Source of the DNA: a bacterium
Lineage (GTDB): Bacteria; Sysuimicrobiota; Sysuimicrobiia; Sysuimicrobiales; Segetimicrobiaceae
Direction: 5' to 3'
NCBI GenBank assembly: GCA_035945995.1
Contig: DASYZR010000143.1
Span: 40,287-104,286, forward strand
Length of the DNA stretch: 64,000 nt
The position numbers were made by a program, and so were the translations under genes. Positions 36,330-45,676 of this stretch are shown in pieces. The stretch's first letter is position 1. Every line of letters starts with the position of its first letter. Under the pieces are notes generated by a model that saw only the letters and a program-made list of their open reading frames with translations, was not told where the DNA came from and ran no database searches.

Positions 36330-37634
36330 ATGCCCCGTCCGCTCACCGTGTCCGCCGCCGGCGACGCCCTCGTCACGCAGCGCATCGCCTCCCGCGATTC
36401 CGCGCATCGGCGGCTCGGCGATCTCATCCGCGCCGCCGATGCGCGGTTCGTGAATCTCGAGGGGACGCTCCACGACTTCCAGGGCTATCCGCAGGCCGCC
36501 AGCGGCGGCACGTATGTCTGCGGCGCCCCGGCGATCATCGACGATCTCGTGGCGATGGGGTTTAACCTCTACTCCGCGGCCAACAACCACATGCTCGACT
36601 GGGGTGAGGGAGGGCTCTTCGGCACCCTCGCGACGCTCGACCGCGCCGGCGTCGTGTACGCCGGCCTCGGCCGGCACCTCGCGGAGGCGCGGATGCCGCG
36701 GTACCTTGAAACGCCCGCCGGCCGCGTCGCCCTGCTCGCCGTGACGAGCACGTTCCCGCCGGGCGCGCCCGCGGGCGAGCAGCGTCCCGATTGCCAGGGG
36801 CGGCCCGGCGTCAACCCGCTGCGGTTCGAGACGACGATCGTCGTGGACCGCGCGACGCTCGAGACCGTCCGCGGCATCGACCGGCGGCTTCGCCTGAGCG
36901 CAGCGCGGGAGCATTCCATCCAGCTGGGGTTTCAACGGCCCGATCCGGAAGGCATCACGACGGCGTTCGGACAGCGGTTTCGCGTGGGCGAGCCGCAGGG
37001 CGTCCGGACCGAGCCGCACGCGGGCGATCTCACCGGCAACCTCGCGTGGATTCGCGACGCGCGGCGCCAGGCCGAGTGGGTGCTCGTGAGCGTCCACGCG
37101 CACGAGCAGCAAGACGGCGTGCGCGAGCAGCCGGCGGAGTTCATTCCCGCGTTCTGCCGCGCGGCCGTGGACGCCGGGGCCGATCTCGTGCTGGGCCACG
37201 GGCCGCACGTGGTGCGCGGGATGGAGGTGCACCGGGGCCGGCCGATCTTCTACAGCCTCGGCAACTTCATCTTCCAGAATGAGACGCCGTGGCGGCAGCC
37301 CCAGGACTTCTACGACCGCCTCGGCCTGCCGGTCACGGCGACCCCGGCCGATCTGTTCGACGCGCGGGGCGCCCGGGGCGGGTTCGCGGCGGATCCGGCG
37401 TACTGGGAGAGCGTGGTCCCGATCATGCGGTTCGACGGCGACCGGCTCCTCGAAATCCGGCTCTATCCGGTGACGTTGGGGCACGGGCTGCCGCGGTCGC
37501 AGCGCGGGAGTCCCGTGCTGGCCGGGCCCGACCAGGGACGCGCCGTGATCGAGCGGGTGGCGCGCCTGTCACCGTCCTGCCGCATCGCGTGGGACGACGA
37601 CGGCTTCGGGGTGGTGCGCTGGCCGGGAGGCTGA
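36330..37634 (+). CDS. CapA family metallophosphatase-like protein
   Basis: A 434-residue protein of the PGA_cap (CapA) family, a calcineurin-like fold. Motifs are FVNLEGTLHD, YSAANNHMLDWGEGG, VSVHAHEQQD, LGHGPHVVRGMEVHRGRPIF and YSLGNFIFQNE. No signal peptide or membrane anchor is visible, unlike the CapA proteins of poly-gamma-glutamate export. It closes the peptide-transporter operon, so it might act on an imported compound; this is inference. Confidence 0.85.
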   Translation: MPRPLTVSAAGDALVTQRIASRDSAHRRLGDLIRAADARFVNLEGTLHDFQGYPQAASGGTYVCGAPAIIDDLVAMGFNLYSAANNHMLDWGEGGLFGTLATLDRAGVVYAGLGRHLAEARMPRYLETPAGRVALLAVTSTFPPGAPAGEQRPDCQGRPGVNPLRFETTIVVDRATLETVRGIDRRLRLSAAREHSIQLGFQRPDPEGITTAFGQRFRVGEPQGVRTEPHAGDLTGNLAWIRDARRQAEWVLVSVHAHEQQDGVREQPAEFIPAFCRAAVDAGADLVLGHGPHVVRGMEVHRGRPIFYSLGNFIFQNETPWRQPQDFYDRLGLPVTATPADLFDARGARGGFAADPAYWESVVPIMRFDGDRLLEIRLYPVTLGHGLPRSQRGSPVLAGPDQGRAVIERVARLSPSCRIAWDDDGFGVVRWPGG

Positions 37635-38032
37635 CGGGCGCCCCCGGGTTCCGCCGTCCGTTCAGGCGCTGTGCTGCGCCCCCCGACCGATCCGGCCGCT
37701 GCGAATTTCTCCGCACACGTCAGCACCGCGCGAACGCGCGGCTGGACGGAAGCGTCTCCCGGTTCGATCTGCAGGCGCTGATACAGCTGGTTGATCTGGT
37801 TCTCGATGAACTTGCCGCGCAGGCGCAGCATGTCGGCGATCGCCGTGTTCGTGAAGCCGGCGGCCATCAGGGCCAGGATTTCCCCCTGCCGGGGCGTGAC
37901 CTCGAAGCCGTCGCGCCGCCGCTCGGGGACCCCGTGCGCGAAGTGGGAATCGAGCACGACGAGACCGCGGGCTGTGCTTTCGATGGCCCGCGCGAGTCCC
38001 GCGAACGTCGTCGATTGCCTCAGGAGGTAGCT
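37463..38032 (-). pseudogene. Remnant of a NarL/LuxR-type response regulator
   Basis: The open frame from 38032 reads YLLRQSTTFAGLARAIESTA, the usual end of a receiver domain, then a complete LuxR helix-turn-helix: VTPRQGEILALMAAGFTNTA, IADMLRLRGKFIENQINQLY and QRLQI. A TAG at 38033-38035 cuts the frame just before the receiver tail, and the DNA further upstream does not encode the rest of a receiver. The natural C-terminus is also lost, and the frame runs on antisense into capA. No ribosome binding site fits the only GTG (37957). It looks like a decayed gene. Confidence 0.65.
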
Positions 38033-38153
38033 CTATCCGAGGGTGACCGTCCGGTCGAGATACGCGGGGTGTGAAACGGGTCACAGGGCGCGGCGTGTGG
38101 CCGCCGTGGGGGGGCCGGTTACCGCCGGGCGGACGCGGTGATGCGGGGCGACG

Positions 38154-39059
38154 CTAGTGGAGCAATCCGGCCGCGGCGCCGGCCAGCAGGGCGATGCCGA
38201 GGAGGACCCGGTACCACGCGAACACCCAGCTGGTGTGGTCCCGCAGATAGCGGACGAGCGCCCACAGTGCGGCGTACGAAGCCGCGGACCCGGACGCGAG
38301 CCCCAAGGCGAGGAGGCCCCAGCCGTGGCCGGTGAGCCCCGCCTTTCTCAGGTGCGCCAGTTCGTAGAGTCCCGCCAGCACGATCGCCGGGACCCCCAAC
38401 AGGAACGAAAACCACGCGGCCGTGGCGCGCTCCATTCCGAGGGCCAGCCCGGCGGTCAGCGTCGAGCCGGAGCGCGAGACGCCGGGGATGAGGGCGAAGG
38501 CCTGCGCGATGCCGACGTACAGGCCGTCCGCAAAGGACAGGTCGTTCCAGCGCCGCCGTCCGCCCGCCCGGTCGTGCTGCCCGTAACGCTCCGCCAGGGC
38601 GAGCAGCACGCCCATGATCACGCAGGCCCACCCGATTACCGCAATCCCCCGGAGGGGCGAGTCGCACTGGTTGAGCCGCCGCTGCAGGAGGAGCCCCGCG
38701 ACGCCGATCGGGATCGTGCCGACCACGATGCCGGCGCTCATCCGCAGCGAGTGATCGCGCCAATTGCCGGTGCCGAGCGCCTCGGCCGTCTGCCGTCCGA
38801 TCCGCCTCAGATCGGGCCACAGAAACGTGACGACCGCGACCAGACTCGCCAGCTGCATCGCGGCCGAAAACGCGGATCCGGGATCCGGCCAGCCGAGCAG
38901 GGCCGGCACGATGCGCAGGTGTGCCGTGCTGCTGATCGGCAGCAGCTCGGTGATGCCCTGCACGATGCCGAGGACGAATACTTTCCACGCGCCGAGGTTC
39001 ACGAAGTTGATGCTGACCTGAGCGGCCTGCGCGCAGGCGGTGTTGCTGAGTGGGGTCAT
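38154..39059 (-). CDS. uppP: Undecaprenyl-diphosphatase UppP (BacA)
   Basis: A 301-residue polytopic phosphatase that recycles the cell-wall carrier lipid and gives bacitracin tolerance. It has VLGIVQGITELLPISSTAHL (first re-entrant motif with catalytic Glu) and ALIPGVSRSGSTLTAGLALG (second motif), plus the C-terminal hydrophobic helices. Length is slightly longer than average because of a central Arg-rich loop around residue 165. It is divergent from the metallo-beta-lactamase gene. Confidence 0.96.
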   Translation of the reverse strand: MTPLSNTACAQAAQVSINFVNLGAWKVFVLGIVQGITELLPISSTAHLRIVPALLGWPDPGSAFSAAMQLASLVAVVTFLWPDLRRIGRQTAEALGTGNWRDHSLRMSAGIVVGTIPIGVAGLLLQRRLNQCDSPLRGIAVIGWACVIMGVLLALAERYGQHDRAGGRRRWNDLSFADGLYVGIAQAFALIPGVSRSGSTLTAGLALGMERATAAWFSFLLGVPAIVLAGLYELAHLRKAGLTGHGWGLLALGLASGSAASYAALWALVRYLRDHTSWVFAWYRVLLGIALLAGAAAGLLH

Positions 39060-39211
39060 CGCGGTCGTGCGCAGGTGGATGCAGACATGAGCATCTCAGT
39101 TCGCGCCGGTCGCGACCCCGCCCTCCACGTAGGGCTTCATCCGCGGGGCGACGAACGGCACGGCGCAGCGCACCGCAAGTGACGCCACGCCGTGACATCC
39201 AGGAGGGGCGC

Positions 39212-40063
39212 ATGTCCGAGTTCGTCGCGTCGCGTCAAGTCGGAGAGGCCGTGGTGACGGTGATTTCGGACGGCACGCTCTGTTGGACGCCGAGGTTCCC
39301 GATCTCCGACGCGGAACGCCGCCGGGCGATGCCGGATGCGGACGAGACCGGCACGGTGACGCTGGGCCTCAACCTGGCCCACATCCGGCTCGGGGAGGCG
39401 TCGATCGTCATCGATCCCGGGTGCGACGATCCCGCCTCGGCGTGGGCGGGCGGGTTCTCCGCCAAATGGCCGGGGCTCACTCGGACCCCCGGGCTCGCCG
39501 CCGCGCTGCGCCGGATCGAGGTCGCACCCGATTCCGTGACCCACGTGCTGATCACCCACGTGCACGAGGATCATTTCGCCGGCGTGGCCATGGAGCGCGG
39601 ACCGGATCTTGTGTTGCGCTTCCCCAACGCGCGGCACGTCATCGGCCGGCGCGATTGGGAGGAGCATCCGGCGCGGCGCGATCCGGAGAGCGCCCTCGTG
39701 CGGCGCCTGGGGCTCGCGGAAGGCCTCGGCCTGCTTGACCCCGTCGACGCCGCGCGTGAGGTGGCTCCCGGCGTGACGATCGTCCCCGCGCCCGGCGAGA
39801 CGGCCGGCCACTGCATCGTCCGCGTCGCGTCGGCGGGGCGCCGATTCTACTATCTGGGCGATTTGTTTCATCTGCCGTGCGAGGTCGAGCACGTCGAGTG
39901 GGCGCCTCCCAACCGCGACGTCGCTTCACTCGCCGCGTCGCGCCGGCGCCTGCTCGCCGAGGCGGCCGGCCGCGACAATGTGCTGGTGTTTTCACACGAT
40001 CGCTTCCCGGCCTGGGGCCGCGTGGTGCGGACCGCCACCGGTTACGCGTGGGAGCGGACGTGA
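39212..40063 (+). CDS. MBL fold metallohydrolase
   Basis: A 283-residue metallo-beta-lactamase fold protein. Metal ligands are in LITHVHEDHFAGVA (HxHxDH-like, here HVHEDH), PGETAGHCIVRVA and FYYLGDLFHLP, with a final His in FSHDRFPAWG. The ligand set fits the N-acyl homoserine lactonase/glyoxalase-II-like group. AGGAGGGG lies a few bases before the ATG. The substrate cannot be named. Confidence 0.88.
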   Translation: MSEFVASRQVGEAVVTVISDGTLCWTPRFPISDAERRRAMPDADETGTVTLGLNLAHIRLGEASIVIDPGCDDPASAWAGGFSAKWPGLTRTPGLAAALRRIEVAPDSVTHVLITHVHEDHFAGVAMERGPDLVLRFPNARHVIGRRDWEEHPARRDPESALVRRLGLAEGLGLLDPVDAAREVAPGVTIVPAPGETAGHCIVRVASAGRRFYYLGDLFHLPCEVEHVEWAPPNRDVASLAASRRRLLAEAAGRDNVLVFSHDRFPAWGRVVRTATGYAWERT

Positions 40064-40073
40064 TGCGCGACGC

Positions 40074-42344
40074 CTACGGCCGGGAGCGCCCGGCTGAGCG
40101 GATCGCCTGCCACACGCGGTCCGGCGTCATCGGCATGTCGAGGGCGCGCACGCCGAGCGGCCGCAGCGCATCGTGCACCGCGTTCACGAGAGCCGGGGGC
40201 GCGCCGATTGTGCCCGACTCGCCGATGCCTTTCGCGCCCAGCGGATTGAGCGGCGAGGGCGTCTCGAGTATGTCCGACACGATCGGCGGAAGGTCGGCGG
40301 CCGTCGGGGCGGTGTAGTCCAGCAACGACGCCGTCAGCGGCTGCCCGTCGTCGCCGTAGCCGACGTGCTCGAGAAACGCCTGCGCGTACCCCTGCGCCAG
40401 GCTGCCGTGCACCTGCCCTTCAACCAACAGCGGATTGACCACCCGGCCGCAGTCGTTGACCGCGACGTACGCGAGGACGTTGACGACGCCCGTGTCGGGG
40501 TCCACTTCGACCACGGCGACGTGGGCGCCCGACGGCGTCATCACCCGCTCGGATTCGAACCGGGCGCTCGCGTCGAGCGGCTCGCCGGTTCGGGCCGCGA
40601 TGTCACGAAACGTCAGCGACCGCTTCGGAACGCCCCGCACCCCGGCCCGGCCGCGCTCGAGGACGATATCGCGCGGCGCGGCCTCGAGGAGTCTCGCCGC
40701 CGCGGCCACGATGCGCGTCCGCAGCTGGGACGCCGCCACCGCCATCGCGGAGCCGCCGAGCGACAGCGACCGGCTCCCGAATGTGCCGACGCCCTCGGGG
40801 ATCGCGCCGGTGTCGCCGTGGAGCACCGTGACGTCCTTGGGTGTAAGATCGAGCGCGTCGGCCAGGATCTGGCTCAGCGCGGTCGCGAGTCCCTGGCCGT
40901 GCGGCGACGATCCGGTCACGGCCGTCACGCGGCCGGACCGTTCGAGCCGTGCGATCGCGGTCTCCCACGTCTCGCCGCCGCCCGCGGTCTCGATCCACGT
41001 GCTGAGTCCGATTCCCAGCGGCAGCCCGGCCTCGCGCCGGCGCGCCTGTTCCCGCCGCCACCGGTCGTAGTCCGCCAGGCGCAGCGCCCGATCGAGCAGC
41101 GCCGGATAATTTCCTGAGTCGTAGACGAGTCCGGTCGCCCCCTTGTACGGGAACGTCTCGATGAAGTTGCGCCGGCGGACCTCGGCGGGGTCGAGGTCGA
41201 GGCGCGCCGCCACGAGATCCATCAGCCGCTCGATATAGTAGGCGCCCTCCGGACGCCCCGCGCCGCGGTAGGGGCCGCTCGGCGCCTTCGTCGTCGCGAC
41301 CCCCCGCGTTCGCAGCCGCACGTTCCGGATCCGGTATGCGCCGAGCCCCACGAGTGTTGTGAGGGTCGGGATGATCGCGGTGACCGAATAGCAGTACGCC
41401 CCGAGGTCGGCCAGGATGTCGCCCTCGACCGCCGTAACGGTGCCGTCGGCGGCGGCCGCCGCGCGGAGGCGCGCCCGCTGTCCCCGCCCCTGGATCGTCG
41501 CCTTCAAGTTTTCGAGCCGGTCCTCGGCCCAGGCGACCGGGCGTTCCAGGCGCCGGGCGAGATACGCGGCGAGCGCCTCTTCCGGATAGTCGATGCCCTT
41601 GACCCCGAATCCACCGCCGACGTCCGGGGCGATCACACGGATCCGTCCCCGGTCGGCGCCCAGGATTTCGGCGAGGGTCTCCCGCGCGCCGTGCGGCGAC
41701 TGCGTCGACAGCGCGATCTCAAACCGGCGGGACGCCGGGTCGTACTGCGCGACCACGCCGCGGCATTCGAGCGGCATCCCCGCGAGGCGGGGCTGCTCGA
41801 ACGTGGCTTCGATCACCACGGCCGCCTCACGAAACGCCCCCTCTGGATCGCCCGCCCGCACCTCGCGGGAGAAAACAGCATTCCCCCCAAGGGACGCGTG
41901 AAGCACCGGAGCGCCCGGCGCCAGCGCGGCGTCGACGTCCACCACGGCGGGCAGCGCCTCGTACTCAACCCGCACCGCCTCCGCCGCGTCCTCCGCGGTA
42001 TAGCGGTTGTCCGCGACGACCACCGCGACCGGCTGGCCGACGTAGCGGACGGTCTGATCGGCCAGGAGCGGATGAGTCGTCGGTGCGACGCCCGGGAACA
42101 CGGGTGCAGCCGGAATCCGCGGCACCGGCGAGCCAAGATCGTGCGCGGTGAGCACCGCGACCACCCCGGGCATCGCCCGCGCCGTCTCCGCGTCGAGGCG
42201 CACGACGCGGGCGTGAGCGTATGGCGACCGGACGATCGCCGCGTGAACCATTCCGGGCAGCCGGATGTCGTCGAGAAAGCGCGAGGCGCCGGTCAGGAGG
42301 CGGTGGTCTTCCCGCCGCCGGAGCGGAGTGCCGACGTACGCCAT
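40074..42344 (-). CDS. Xanthine dehydrogenase family, molybdenum-binding large subunit
   Basis: A 756-residue molybdopterin cytosine dinucleotide hydroxylase subunit of the XdhA/CoxL/aldehyde oxidase group. It begins YVGTPLRRREDHRLLTGAS, has VRYVGQPVAVVVADNRYTAE, the pterin loop VIAPDVGGGFGVKG, SGPYRGAGRPEGAYYIERL and, near the end, the catalytic Glu in GAKGIGESGTIGAPPA. It lacks the CoxL AYRCSFR loop, so it is not a form I CO dehydrogenase. No FAD (CoxM) or [2Fe-2S] (CoxS) subunit is adjacent. Substrate unknown. Confidence 0.9.
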   Translation of the reverse strand: MAYVGTPLRRREDHRLLTGASRFLDDIRLPGMVHAAIVRSPYAHARVVRLDAETARAMPGVVAVLTAHDLGSPVPRIPAAPVFPGVAPTTHPLLADQTVRYVGQPVAVVVADNRYTAEDAAEAVRVEYEALPAVVDVDAALAPGAPVLHASLGGNAVFSREVRAGDPEGAFREAAVVIEATFEQPRLAGMPLECRGVVAQYDPASRRFEIALSTQSPHGARETLAEILGADRGRIRVIAPDVGGGFGVKGIDYPEEALAAYLARRLERPVAWAEDRLENLKATIQGRGQRARLRAAAAADGTVTAVEGDILADLGAYCYSVTAIIPTLTTLVGLGAYRIRNVRLRTRGVATTKAPSGPYRGAGRPEGAYYIERLMDLVAARLDLDPAEVRRRNFIETFPYKGATGLVYDSGNYPALLDRALRLADYDRWRREQARRREAGLPLGIGLSTWIETAGGGETWETAIARLERSGRVTAVTGSSPHGQGLATALSQILADALDLTPKDVTVLHGDTGAIPEGVGTFGSRSLSLGGSAMAVAASQLRTRIVAAAARLLEAAPRDIVLERGRAGVRGVPKRSLTFRDIAARTGEPLDASARFESERVMTPSGAHVAVVEVDPDTGVVNVLAYVAVNDCGRVVNPLLVEGQVHGSLAQGYAQAFLEHVGYGDDGQPLTASLLDYTAPTAADLPPIVSDILETPSPLNPLGAKGIGESGTIGAPPALVNAVHDALRPLGVRALDMPMTPDRVWQAIRSAGRSRP

Positions 42345-42386
42345 GTGAGCGAGGTTCGTCCGCTCACGCGCCGAAGCCTCCGCGGC

Positions 42387-43013
42387 TCAGCGCGCGCGGG
42401 CGCGCGCCGCCGTGCGTAGGGAGCGAATTTGCGCGGCGGCCTGCGCGACCGCGTCGCCGAGGGCGTTCCGGTCGCCCGTCGCCACGGCGATCGGGTCTCC
42501 GACGTAGACCGTGATCGGCCGCGCGCGCGGGATGACGCGGCCGAGGGGGAGAGCGTCGTCCGTTCCAACGAGGGCGATCGGGACGATCGGCGCGCCCGTC
42601 CGCGCCGCGAGCATCGAGGCGCCTCGATGAAACGGCCGCACTTCCCCGGCCGGCGGAATCCCGCCCTCCGGAAAGACGATCAGCCATGCGCCGTGGCGGA
42701 GGGCCTCCGTCGCCCGGCGCAGCGCCGAGGCGTCGATCCCCTGGCGCCGGATCGGGATCGCGAGCGGGCCGTAGAGCCGCATCACCCACGCGACGCCCGG
42801 CATCCGCCAGAGTTCCTCCATGGCAAGGAACGCCGGCTTGCGCGGCAGCACCAGCGGCAGAATAATCGGATCGAGCCAGCTGACGTGGTTGGCGACGAGG
42901 ACCGCGGGTCCCGGCGTCGCGAGGCGTTCCAGGCCGACGGCCCGAAGCCGGAACAACACGCGCGCCATGCCGCGCACCGCCCAGCGGATCAGTCGGTAGA
43001 TCGGCCCGTTCAA
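42387..43013 (-). CDS. plsC: 1-acyl-sn-glycerol-3-phosphate acyltransferase (PlsC family)
   Basis: A 208-residue phospholipid acyltransferase. It has the catalytic NHVSWLDP motif (NHxxxxD) after AVLVANHVSW, the acceptor motif IVFPEGGIPPAGEV with Gly-Glu-Gly variation, and VPIALVGTDDALP. The TTG at 43013 gives a normal length; upstream the frame is open but Arg/Pro-rich and not conserved. It lies 42 bases upstream of the xanthine-dehydrogenase-type gene on the same strand and divergent from SDR1. Confidence 0.88.
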   Translation of the reverse strand: MNGPIYRLIRWAVRGMARVLFRLRAVGLERLATPGPAVLVANHVSWLDPIILPLVLPRKPAFLAMEELWRMPGVAWVMRLYGPLAIPIRRQGIDASALRRATEALRHGAWLIVFPEGGIPPAGEVRPFHRGASMLAARTGAPIVPIALVGTDDALPLGRVIPRARPITVYVGDPIAVATGDRNALGDAVAQAAAQIRSLRTAARARAR

Positions 43014-43199
43014 TCTCCGATCAGCATACGCGCCCCCGCCCCGCCCCGCAAGCGGCCGGATCACCGCAGTGGCCGGCGGCACCGGCCGGCGCGCGGCTGT
43101 TCGGCAGGGAGGCCGCGCCGCCGCCGAAGAAGAGGGGGCGGCGCGCGGACGCCGGCGGTGCACGCCCGCCGTGTCCGGCCAGCAAAAGGGGTGAGACTC

Positions 43200-43994
43200 G
43201 TGCCGGCGTGGGATCTGAGTGTTGCGGGGAAGGCGGCCATCGTCACGGGGGCGGGCAGCGGCATCGGCCGGGCTACGGCGCACGCGCTCGCCGCCGGGGG
43301 CGCGGCGGTCTGCGTCGCCGACCTCAGACCCGACGCGGCGGGCGTGGTCGCGTCGGAGATCGAACGGGCGGGAGGCCGCGCGGTCTCACTCGCGGCCGAC
43401 GTGAGCCGGCCGGACGACGTGCGGCGGTTCATCGGCGAAGCCGTGCGGGCCTTCGGCCGGCTCGACATCCTGGTCAACAACGCCGGCCTGCAGTACATCG
43501 CGCCGATCCACGAATACCCGGAAGAGAAGTGGCGCCTGCTCATCGACGTGATGCTGACCGGCACGTTTTTGTGCACCAAGTACGCGCTGCCGCACATGAT
43601 GGCCAATCGCTGGGGACGCGTCGTCAACATCGCCTCCATCCACGGCTTGGTGGCGTCGCCGTTCAAGAGCGCATATACCGCCGCCAAGCACGGGATCGTG
43701 GGATTCACCCGCGTCCTCGCGCTCGAGGTGGCGGAGCACGGCATCACCGCGAACGCCATCTGCCCGGGCTACGTGCGCACGCCGCTCGTGGAAGGCCAGA
43801 TCGCGGATCAGGCGAGGGTGCACGGGATCCCGGTCCAGGAGGTCGTGGAGAAGGTCATGCTCGAGCCCGCGGCGATCAAGCGGCTGCTCGAGCCCGACGA
43901 GATCGCCGGGGCGGTGCGGTACCTGTGCAGCGACCTCGCGGCCGGCATCACCGGCACGACGCTCGCCGCGGATCAGGGATGGACCGCGCGCTGA
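43200..43994 (+). CDS. Short-chain dehydrogenase, 3-hydroxybutyrate-dehydrogenase-like
   Basis: A 264-residue SDR. It has the cofactor loop IVTGAGSGIGRATAHALAA, VCVADLRPD, LDILVNNAGLQYIAPIHEYP and the active-site SAYTAAKHGIVGFTR (YxxxK), followed by GITANAICPGYVRTPLVEGQ. The LQYIAPIHEYPEEKW stretch and the Q-I-A-D-Q segment are those of 3-hydroxybutyrate dehydrogenases. GTG start preceded by AAGGGGTGAG. It is 40 bases before the OpuCA-like gene and probably heads that operon. Confidence 0.88.
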   Translation: MPAWDLSVAGKAAIVTGAGSGIGRATAHALAAGGAAVCVADLRPDAAGVVASEIERAGGRAVSLAADVSRPDDVRRFIGEAVRAFGRLDILVNNAGLQYIAPIHEYPEEKWRLLIDVMLTGTFLCTKYALPHMMANRWGRVVNIASIHGLVASPFKSAYTAAKHGIVGFTRVLALEVAEHGITANAICPGYVRTPLVEGQIADQARVHGIPVQEVVEKVMLEPAAIKRLLEPDEIAGAVRYLCSDLAAGITGTTLAADQGWTAR

Positions 43995-44034
43995 GGGGGC
44001 GGCCGGCGTCCTGGGGTCCTGCGCCCCCGCGGCG

Positions 44035-45009
44035 ATGAGCAAAATTGCGTTCCGGGACGCGACCAAGGCGTACCCTGGCGCCCCCCGCCCGGTGGTCGAC
44101 GGGGTGACGTTCGATGTTCCCGAGGGCGCCGTGTGCATGATCGTGGGGACCTCCGGCGCCGGCAAGACCACGCTTCTCCGGATGGTCAACCGCCTCGTCG
44201 AGGCGTCCTCCGGCGCTATCCTGATCGACGGGCGCGACGTGCTCGAGGAAGATCCGATCGCGCTGCGGCGCCGCATCGGCTACGTCATCCAGCAGGCCGG
44301 GCTCTTTCCCCACATGACCGCGGCGGAGAACGTTCGCGTGACCGGCGAAGTCGCGGGGTGGGCGAAGGACCGCATGATCCGGCGGGCCGACGAGCTGCTC
44401 ACGCTGGTGGGGCTCGATCCGGCGGAGTACCGGTCGCGGTACCCGCGCCAGCTGTCCGGCGGGGAGCAGCAGCGCGTGGGGCTGGCCCGCGCGCTGGCGA
44501 CGGATCCGGGGATCCTCCTGATGGACGAGCCGTTCGGCGCGCTGGACGCGATCACGCGGAGCCGGATGCAGGCCGAGCTGCTTCGGATCCAGCAGGGGGT
44601 GCGCAAGACCATCCTGTTTGTGACCCACGACGTCGACGAGGCGTTCCGGCTCGGCTCCCTGATCGCCATCATGTCGGAGGGCCGGCTCGTCCAGGCCGGC
44701 ACGCCCGTCGAGCTGCTGACGCGGCCCGCCGACGACTTCGTCCGGCGGCTCATCGGCGCCGACACGATCCTCCGCCAGCTCGAATACCTTCCGGTTTCCG
44801 CGGCCCTTGAACCGGTCCCGGGCGGCGATCGGCGGCCGGCGGCGCCGCTCGGGCCGGACGCCACGTTGCTCGAGGCACTGCTCGTCTTGCTCGAGACCGG
44901 AGCGCCCGCGCTGGCGGTGGTCGCCAACGGGACGCAGGAGCCGCTCGGGTACGCCACGCTGGCGGGCATTGGGCACGAAATCAACCGACTGAGGGCGGGG
45001 GGCGGCTGA
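44035..45009 (+). CDS. Quaternary-amine/osmoprotectant ABC transporter ATPase, OpuCA type
   Basis: A 324-residue ATPase. Walker A is GTSGAGKTTLL, the Q loop IQQAGLFPHMT, signature LSGGEQQRVGLARAL, Walker B GILLMDEPFGALD and switch FVTHDVDEA. The C-terminal 80 residues are a degenerate CBS region (LEALLVLLETGAPALAVVAN), as in OpuCA/ProV-type ATPases. It powers the two permeases that follow. The ligand class (glycine betaine, choline, carnitine) is inferred from the family. Confidence 0.93.
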   Translation: MSKIAFRDATKAYPGAPRPVVDGVTFDVPEGAVCMIVGTSGAGKTTLLRMVNRLVEASSGAILIDGRDVLEEDPIALRRRIGYVIQQAGLFPHMTAAENVRVTGEVAGWAKDRMIRRADELLTLVGLDPAEYRSRYPRQLSGGEQQRVGLARALATDPGILLMDEPFGALDAITRSRMQAELLRIQQGVRKTILFVTHDVDEAFRLGSLIAIMSEGRLVQAGTPVELLTRPADDFVRRLIGADTILRQLEYLPVSAALEPVPGGDRRPAAPLGPDATLLEALLVLLETGAPALAVVANGTQEPLGYATLAGIGHEINRLRAGGG

Positions 45010-45019
45010 CCCGCGCGCC

Positions 45020-45676
45020 GTGCGCTTCCTCCTGAATCCGTCGAGCTACGCCCTCGGCGATCCGTCGAGCCTGCCGAACCTCCTGCTTCAGCACCTGGTG
45101 ATCGTTGGGATCAGCATGGGGATCTCGGTCCTGATCGCGCTGCCGCTCGGCGTGCTGGTCGCCCGCTCCAGCCGCCTGTACTACCCGGTGGTCGGACTCG
45201 CCGGTCTCCTGTACACGATCCCGGGGTTGGCGCTCCTCGCGCTGCTGGTGCCTGCCACCGGGCTCGGCACCACGACGATCGTGATCCCGCTCGTGCTCTA
45301 CGCGCAGCTGGTCCTGATTCGGAACACCGCGGCGGCGATTCAGGCCGTCGATCCGCTCCTGCTCGACGTCGGGCTGGCGATGGGCATGAACCGGCGGCAG
45401 CTGCTCGCCCGTGTCGTGACGCCGCTGGCGCTGCCCATCGTGCTGGCAGGCGTCCGGGTGGCCACGGTGACGACGATCGGCATCGCCTCCCTCGCGTCGC
45501 TGGTCGGCGCAGGGGGATTGGGCGACCTGATCTTCGGCAGCATCCAGAACGCCAACTACGACGAGGTGCTGGCCGGGGGCATCGTGATCGCCCTGCTGGC
45601 GGTGGCCGCGGATTTCCTCCTCCTCGCGGTTGAGACGGCCGCGGGCCGCTGGCGGGAGGCCGGGTCGTACCGATGA
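45020..45676 (+). CDS. Osmoprotectant ABC transporter permease, OpuCB type
   Basis: A 218-residue permease with about five or six hydrophobic segments and the EAA loop LLDVGLAMGMNRRQLLARVV. Family features include LLYTIPGLALLALLVPATG and GGLGDLIFGSIQNANYDEVL. The GTG start is 10 bases after the ATPase stop. Its stop overlaps the next start as ATGA. Confidence 0.92.
   Translation: MRFLLNPSSYALGDPSSLPNLLLQHLVIVGISMGISVLIALPLGVLVARSSRLYYPVVGLAGLLYTIPGLALLALLVPATGLGTTTIVIPLVLYAQLVLIRNTAAAIQAVDPLLLDVGLAMGMNRRQLLARVVTPLALPIVLAGVRVATVTTIGIASLASLVGAGGLGDLIFGSIQNANYDEVLAGGIVIALLAVAADFLLLAVETAAGRWREAGSYR

Noticed and set aside
35424..37484. A 686-codon minus-strand frame opposite the permease and CapA genes
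   Set aside because: Antisense shadow with His/Arg-rich low complexity and no domain.
40074..42344. Carbon monoxide dehydrogenase (coxL) call
   Set aside because: The form I active-site AYRCSFR loop is absent and there are no coxM/coxS neighbours, so only a general family call is justified.
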